The notes under the pieces were generated by a model. It saw only the letters and a program-made list of their open reading frames with translations. It was not told the DNA's origin and did not search any database. Positions 59,996 through 64,000 of a stretch of DNA of 64,000 nucleotides are shown piece after piece. The translations under genes and the position numbers were made by a program. How positions within the stretch are numbered: position 1 is the first letter of the stretch; each line of letters opens with the position of its first letter. This DNA is from Allobrachymonas sp. (lineage in GTDB: Bacteria > Pseudomonadota > Gammaproteobacteria > Burkholderiales > Burkholderiaceae_C): NCBI GenBank assembly GCA_030529505.1, contig JAUMWT010000006.1:34812-98811 (forward strand), read 5' to 3'.

Positions 59996-60115
59996 TGGCG
60001 CAATGATAGCGAATGGCCTGGCAATATATTTCTTGATAAATATCGTTACTCAATAAAATTTCATAAACATCATATTTGCGTGATAAATTTCATTTCTGGT
60101 TGAATTTTGAAATTG
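59996..60115. promoter_or_regulatory. AT-rich divergent promoter region, glmS / Lrp-type gene
   Basis: About 120 bp of strikingly AT-rich sequence in an otherwise GC-rich window, with repeated AAATTTCAT / ATAAAATTTCAT motifs (60053-60064, 60083-60092) and CATAAACATCATATTTG. Such composition is typical of Lrp/AsnC binding, so autoregulation and control of glmS are plausible. Confidence 0.5.
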
Positions 60116-60125
60116 GTTGTCATCT

Positions 60126-60641
60126 ATGGGCCAGGAGATAAACGATGCGCTGGATGCCGCCGATTGGCGTTTGCTGCGGCAGCTGCAGCGCGATGCCAGC
60201 TTGACCAATCAGGAGCTGGCCGCTCGCTGCGCCTTGTCGCCCGCGACCTGCCTGCGGCGGGTGCGGCGCTTGCATGCGCTGGGTTTGATCGAGCGCACCG
60301 TTTGTGTGCTGAATGCACAAGCCCTTTATCAGCACTTGGGCGCAGGGCTCACGGCCATTGTGGAAGTCACGTTGGATGTGCAGGCCGAAGCCCAGCAGCA
60401 GGCTTTTGCCGCGCGCGCCGTGGCCGATGCAGCCGTGCAGCAGTGCTACCGCACTTCGCTAGGGGCGGATTTTGTGCTGATCGTGACCGTGGCCGATATG
60501 CCGGCCTTCATGGCCTTCAGCCAGCGCCTGTTCACGCAAGACGCCAATGTGCGCAATGTGCGCAGCTTTTTCAACATGCAACGGCACAAGTTCTCGGCCG
60601 AGTTGCCTTTGGATGATATGAGTGACGCAACGGGGGATTGA
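60126..60641 (+). CDS. Lrp/AsnC-family transcriptional regulator
   Basis: 171 residues. N-terminal HTH (LDAADWRLLRQLQRDASLTN, QELAARCALSPATCLRRVRR) and C-terminal RAM domain (VTLDVQAEAQQQAFAARAVA, CYRTSLGADFVLIVTVADM, VRNVRSFFNMQRHKFSAELP). Probably senses an amino acid. The neighbours glmS, gdhA and proC suggest control of glutamate/proline or nitrogen metabolism, an inference. It starts at ATG 60126. Confidence 0.92.
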   Translation: MGQEINDALDAADWRLLRQLQRDASLTNQELAARCALSPATCLRRVRRLHALGLIERTVCVLNAQALYQHLGAGLTAIVEVTLDVQAEAQQQAFAARAVADAAVQQCYRTSLGADFVLIVTVADMPAFMAFSQRLFTQDANVRNVRSFFNMQRHKFSAELPLDDMSDATGD

Positions 60642-60714
60642 TGCGTCAACACACTGCTGGGCAGGACGGCGCGGGCCTGTCTTGGTTCGGCCAGGTGTTG
60701 GCCTTTGTGTCTGA

Positions 60715-60994
60715 GAGCCTGTTCAAAGTCTTCGCGTCGTGTCCGTTGCTTGGCAAAGGCAGTCGCTGCAAGGCGCAAAGCGCGAAACACAGAACACGAG
60801 CGGGCCAGCCGCCTGGCGCGCATTGGCAACGCAGCAGATGCGGCCTTTGCAGAGCAAGCTTTCGGGCAAGGCAGCAAATGCCCATGCGCTTTGTTGCACC
60901 CCTTGCCAAGACGGGCAGTCTTGGCTGCGGCGTGCGCTGCGATCCTGGCCATCTGTTGCTCTTGCTGACACATGGAAAGACTTTGAACAGGCGC
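60715..60994 (+). repeat. Long (280-bp) MITE-like repeat
   Basis: The ends GAGCCTGTTCAAAGTCTT and the reverse of GCGCCTGTTCAAAGTCTT form 18-bp terminal inverted repeats with one mismatch; flanks TGA and TAA (imperfect duplication). The first 13 bases equal the short family's terminus, but the interior is different. Fragments of the same element occur at 1797-1840. Confidence 0.7.
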
Positions 60995-61012
60995 TAAAAA
61001 TCGCCCAAAACA

Positions 61013-61038
61013 AAACGGCAGGTTGAAGCCTGCCGTTT
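61013..61038 (-). terminator. Intrinsic terminator of gdhA
   Basis: AAACGGCAGG-TTGAAG-CCTGCCGTTT, 10-bp perfect stem followed (minus strand) by TGTTTTG. Fifty bases past the gdhA stop. Confidence 0.8.
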
Positions 61039-61088
61039 GTTGTTTGTTGACTGAAGGGGGGGTGGGCAAACACAGGCCCCAGACCTTG

Positions 61089-62438
61089 TCAGCACACGCC
61101 TTGCTGCAACATGGCATCGGCCACTTTCACAAAGCCGGCGATGTTGGCGCCATTGACGTAGTTGACCGGGCCTTTGCCCTCGTCGCTGCCGTAGCGCACG
61201 CAGTTGGCGTGAATGTCTTGCATGATGCTCAGCAGCTTGGCATCGACCTCTTCGCTGCTCCAGTACAGGCGCTGGGCGCTTTGCGCCATCTCCAGGCCCG
61301 ATACGGCCACGCCCCCGGCGTTGCTGGCCTTGCCCGGCGCGTACAGCACTTTGCCCGAGTTGATGAAGGTGTGCACCGCTTCCAGCGTGCTGGGCATGTT
61401 GGCGCCTTCGGCCACGCATTGCACGCCGTTGTTGACCAGGGTGCGGGCGTCGTCGCCGTTGAGTTCGTTTTGCGTGGCACAGGGCAGGGCGATGTCCACG
61501 GGCACGTGCCAGGGGGTTTTGCCTTCTTCGTATTGCAGCTTGAACTGCTCGGCGTATTCGCGGATGCGGCCGCGCTGCACATTCTTGATGTGCATGAGGG
61601 CGGCGAGCTTCTCGGGCGTAAAGCCTGCGGGGTCGATCACGGTGCCGTTGGAGTCGGACGCAGTGATCACCTTGGCGCCGCACTGCATGGCTTTTTCAAT
61701 GGCGTATTGCGAGACGTTGCCCGAGCCGGATACGGCCACCGTTTTGCCTTCGAGCGATTGGCCGTTGCGCTGCAACATTTCGCGCGCAAAGTACACGGTG
61801 CCGTAGCCCGTGGCCTCGGGGCGGATCAGGCTGCCGCCCCAGCTCAGGCCGCGGCCGGTAAATACGCAATCGGCATTGCGCGTGAGCTTTTTCATCATGC
61901 CGGCCATGAAGCCCACTTCACGCGCACCCACGCCGATGTCGCCAGCGGGTACGTCGATGTCTGCGCCCAGATAGCGGTACAGCTCGCTCATGAGGGCGTG
62001 GCAAAAGCGCATGACTTCGCCTTCGCTCTTGCCCTTGGGGTCAAAGTCCGCACCGCCCTTGCCGCCGCCCATGGGCAGGGTGGTGAGTGCGTTCTTGAAG
62101 GTTTGCTCGAACGCCAGAAATTTCTGGATCGACAGATTCACGCTGGGGTGAAAACGCATGCCGCCCTTGTAGGGGCCGATGGCGTTGTTGTGCTGCACGC
62201 GAAAGGCGCGGTTCACCTGCACCTGGCCCTTGTCGTCCACCCACGACACGCGGAACTGGATCACGCGGTCGGGCTCCACCAGGCGCTCCAGCAGGCCGTT
62301 GCCCGCGTAGCGCGGATTGCGCTCGATGAAAGGCCACAGGCTTTCGAGCACTTCGCGCACGGCTTGCAGGTATTCGCTTTGATGGGGGTCGCGCTGCTGC
62401 ACGGTTTGCAGGAACTGGTTCAGGCTGGATGTTGACAT
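61089..62438 (-). CDS. gdhA: NADP-specific glutamate dehydrogenase
   Basis: 449 residues; reductive amination of 2-oxoglutarate. GPYKGGMRFHPSVNLSIQKF, the catalytic Lys region PMGGGKGGADFDPKGKSEGE, PAGDIGVGAREVGFM, Rossmann segment VAVSGSGNVSQYAIEKA and PCATQNELNGDDARTLVNNG. The length is that of hexameric NADP enzymes. ATG 62438 (MSTSSLNQFLQ) was chosen. Confidence 0.97.
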   Translation of the reverse strand: MSTSSLNQFLQTVQQRDPHQSEYLQAVREVLESLWPFIERNPRYAGNGLLERLVEPDRVIQFRVSWVDDKGQVQVNRAFRVQHNNAIGPYKGGMRFHPSVNLSIQKFLAFEQTFKNALTTLPMGGGKGGADFDPKGKSEGEVMRFCHALMSELYRYLGADIDVPAGDIGVGAREVGFMAGMMKKLTRNADCVFTGRGLSWGGSLIRPEATGYGTVYFAREMLQRNGQSLEGKTVAVSGSGNVSQYAIEKAMQCGAKVITASDSNGTVIDPAGFTPEKLAALMHIKNVQRGRIREYAEQFKLQYEEGKTPWHVPVDIALPCATQNELNGDDARTLVNNGVQCVAEGANMPSTLEAVHTFINSGKVLYAPGKASNAGGVAVSGLEMAQSAQRLYWSSEEVDAKLLSIMQDIHANCVRYGSDEGKGPVNYVNGANIAGFVKVADAMLQQGVC

Positions 62439-63100
62439 GATGGTGGGGCTCGCCGATAGGAAGGATAGGAAGAAAAACAAATATGGCAGCGGCCTGCTCG
62501 CGTGGGGTTTCGATCCGCTTGAATCCGGATCGGACCGCTGCACCTCCACGCCACAGGGGCGCTGATGCTGCTGGCGTGGCATGGCTTTTTGCGGGCTAGC
62601 CTCAGGCAGCTGTGATGCCCGCAGCCGCAAAATGCTGCACCGCAAAAAGTGAAAATAATTGTACGGCTACTTGGTCGCGCTGCCAGGCTACGGGCTTTGT
62701 TATGGGGGCAGTGATGGCCTTGAGGCGCTGCTTAGAGGCATTGAGCGGGCGGCAGTCGGGCCTGTGGCCTGCAAGCGCCGATCCCATGCGGCAGCTCTTG
62801 GCACATGCCAGGTGGCGAAGTCGCTGATCGCGTGGGCAGGGCGTGCTGCACGTGAGGCGAGCTGGGGAGGGTCAGGTCGGGCGCGCCAGCCAGAGCGCAT
62901 GCGGGGACGGGCCAGCTGGTCTTGCCATGCCCTCGTTACGCACCGCCGTGCTATCTCGCCACATATCGCATTGCATGCCGCACAATCACGGGCCGAACGG
63001 TCAGAGCATTGCGCAGTGACGCGATTCGCCAGCCTCATCAACGAATAGCCATCAGGCAGTTAGTCAAGCAGGCAATCGGCCCATTCATCAGGAGGAAGTC
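62439..63100. other. Divergent intergenic region, gdhA / proC
   Basis: 662 bp. It must hold both promoters. A short AT-rich patch (AAAGTGAAAATAATTGTACG, about 62646-62665) is the best candidate promoter zone. No gene or dispersed repeat recognised. Confidence 0.4.
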
Positions 63101-63919
63101 ATGCAAGCCATTCGGCAACACATCGTTTTCATCGGCGGCGGCAATATGGGCAGTGCCATCTTGGGCGGCCTGCGGCGGCAAGGGGTGGCAGCCGACCAGA
63201 TCACGGTGGTGGACCCCGGCGAGGCCACGCGCCAGCGCCTGCACGCGCAATACGGCGTGCGCACGCTGCCTGCGGCCGATGCCAGCCTGGCGCAGGCCGA
63301 CGTGGTGGTGTGGGCCGTCAAGCCGCAGCAGTTTCGCGAAGCGGCCACGGCTGCCGCGCCGCATTTGGCGCGGGCCCTGCACATCAGCGTGGCGGCGGGC
63401 ATCACCACCGAAACGTTGGCGCGCTGGCTGGGCAGCCCGCGCGTGGTGCGCTGCATGCCCAACACCCCGGCGCTGGTGGGCCAGGGCATGACAGGGATCT
63501 ACGCCGCTCCCAGCGTGAGTGAGCAGGAGCGGGCGCTAGCCGATGCAGTGTTGGCACCCACCGGCCAGCGCCTGTGGCTGGAAAAGGAGGCGCTGATTGA
63601 TAGTGTGACGGCCATCAGCGGATCAGGCCCGGCCTATGTGTTCTTGTGGACAGAAGCCCTGATCCAAGGCGGCATGGAACTGGGCCTGAGCCGTGAGCAG
63701 GCCAAGCAATTGGCGGTGCAGACGTTTGCAGGCGCCGTGGCCCTGATGGCGCAGAGTGATGAGTCGCCTGAGGTGCTGCGCCAGCGCGTGACCAGCAAAG
63801 GCGGCACCACGCACGAGGCCATCAGCAGCATGCAGGCCAATCGCGTGCCCGAGCACATCGTTGAAGCCGTGCACGCTTGCCACCGCAGGGCTGCGGAAAT
63901 GGGCCGGGAGTTTGCCTGA
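63101..63919 (+). CDS. proC: Pyrroline-5-carboxylate reductase
   Basis: 272 residues; last step of proline synthesis. Rossmann start IVFIGGGNMGSAILGGL, VVWAVKPQQF, HISVAAGITTETL, CMPNTPALVGQGMTGIYA, AISGSGPAYVFLWTEAL and the C-terminal signature VTSKGGTTHEAISSM. AGGAGG (63090-63095) lies five to six bases before the ATG. Confidence 0.97.
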   Translation: MQAIRQHIVFIGGGNMGSAILGGLRRQGVAADQITVVDPGEATRQRLHAQYGVRTLPAADASLAQADVVVWAVKPQQFREAATAAAPHLARALHISVAAGITTETLARWLGSPRVVRCMPNTPALVGQGMTGIYAAPSVSEQERALADAVLAPTGQRLWLEKEALIDSVTAISGSGPAYVFLWTEALIQGGMELGLSREQAKQLAVQTFAGAVALMAQSDESPEVLRQRVTSKGGTTHEAISSMQANRVPEHIVEAVHACHRRAAEMGREFA

Positions 63920-64000
63920 GCGCTTGTTCATGCCCGCTTCACGGGCGCTAGATCATGTCGTCACGAGAAGCTGTTAAACTGCAGCAACATCATTGATTGA

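Noticed and set aside
1-64000. CRISPR array
   Set aside because: No regularly spaced repeat-spacer structure seen; the dispersed repeats are 175-280 bp and separated by kilobases.

Overview
The window looks like a chromosomal segment of a betaproteobacterium of the order Burkholderiales, most likely Comamonadaceae. It is GC-rich, and several gene blocks have the order typical of that group: pilMNOPQ-aroK-aroB-dgt, lysA-lptM with divergent cyaY and a PBP1a gene beside the pil operon, polA / small periplasmic protein / APH-type thrB, and lolC-lolD. The species cannot be named from the sequence alone.

Layout. 0-6.5 kb: the N-terminal part of oligopeptidase A, an NlpE-like lipoprotein, nagZ, a HIT hydrolase, and a cystine-type ABC transporter pair (binding protein and permease, no ATPase gene). 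6.5-16.6 kb: an integrated element in a tRNA-Thr(UGU) gene. It carries a tyrosine integrase, integrase arm-type repeats at both ends, an AlpA-like regulator, an Ash/Icd-like gene with repeated hairpins, a TOPRIM/DUF3987 primase-helicase, an SSB-like protein, coupled small genes of unknown function and two type II toxin-antitoxin pairs. It has no capsid, tail or packaging genes, so it resembles a P4-like phage satellite or a small integrative element. 17-31.5 kb: housekeeping genes (SPFH protein, polA, thrB, recJ, lolCD, tatD, pmbA, yjgA). 31.8-43.5 kb: cell-envelope and metabolic genes (GlsB-like, murB, yajQ, a retropepsin-like protease, plsY, ybaK, an OmpA lipoprotein, cpoB-like, msbA, DUF192, lysA, lptM, cyaY). 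44-55.7 kb: PBP1a, the type IV pilus assembly/secretin operon, shikimate genes and dgt. 56.2-64 kb: an AI-2E permease, a truncated phospholipase D gene, glmS, a divergent Lrp/AsnC regulator, gdhA and proC; this last part is dominated by nitrogen and amino-acid metabolism.

Two things stand out. First, a dispersed family of 175-191 bp non-autonomous inverted-repeat elements (MITE-like) occurs about once per 8 kb in intergenic DNA. The ends begin GAGCCTGTTC, and four copies have perfect 3-bp target duplications (TCA, TCA, TGA, TTG). None was seen inside the integrated element. A 280-bp relative shares the same ends, and one copy marks a deletion scar that removed most of a phospholipase D gene. 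Second, inside the integrated element the Ash/Icd-like locus holds two tandem ~230-240 bp units. Their hairpins are kept by compensatory base changes while an open reading frame runs through both, which suggests a dual coding and structured-RNA locus, possibly an immunity RNA like P4 CI.

All calls come from reading the sequence and from knowledge of the families; no database search was run.
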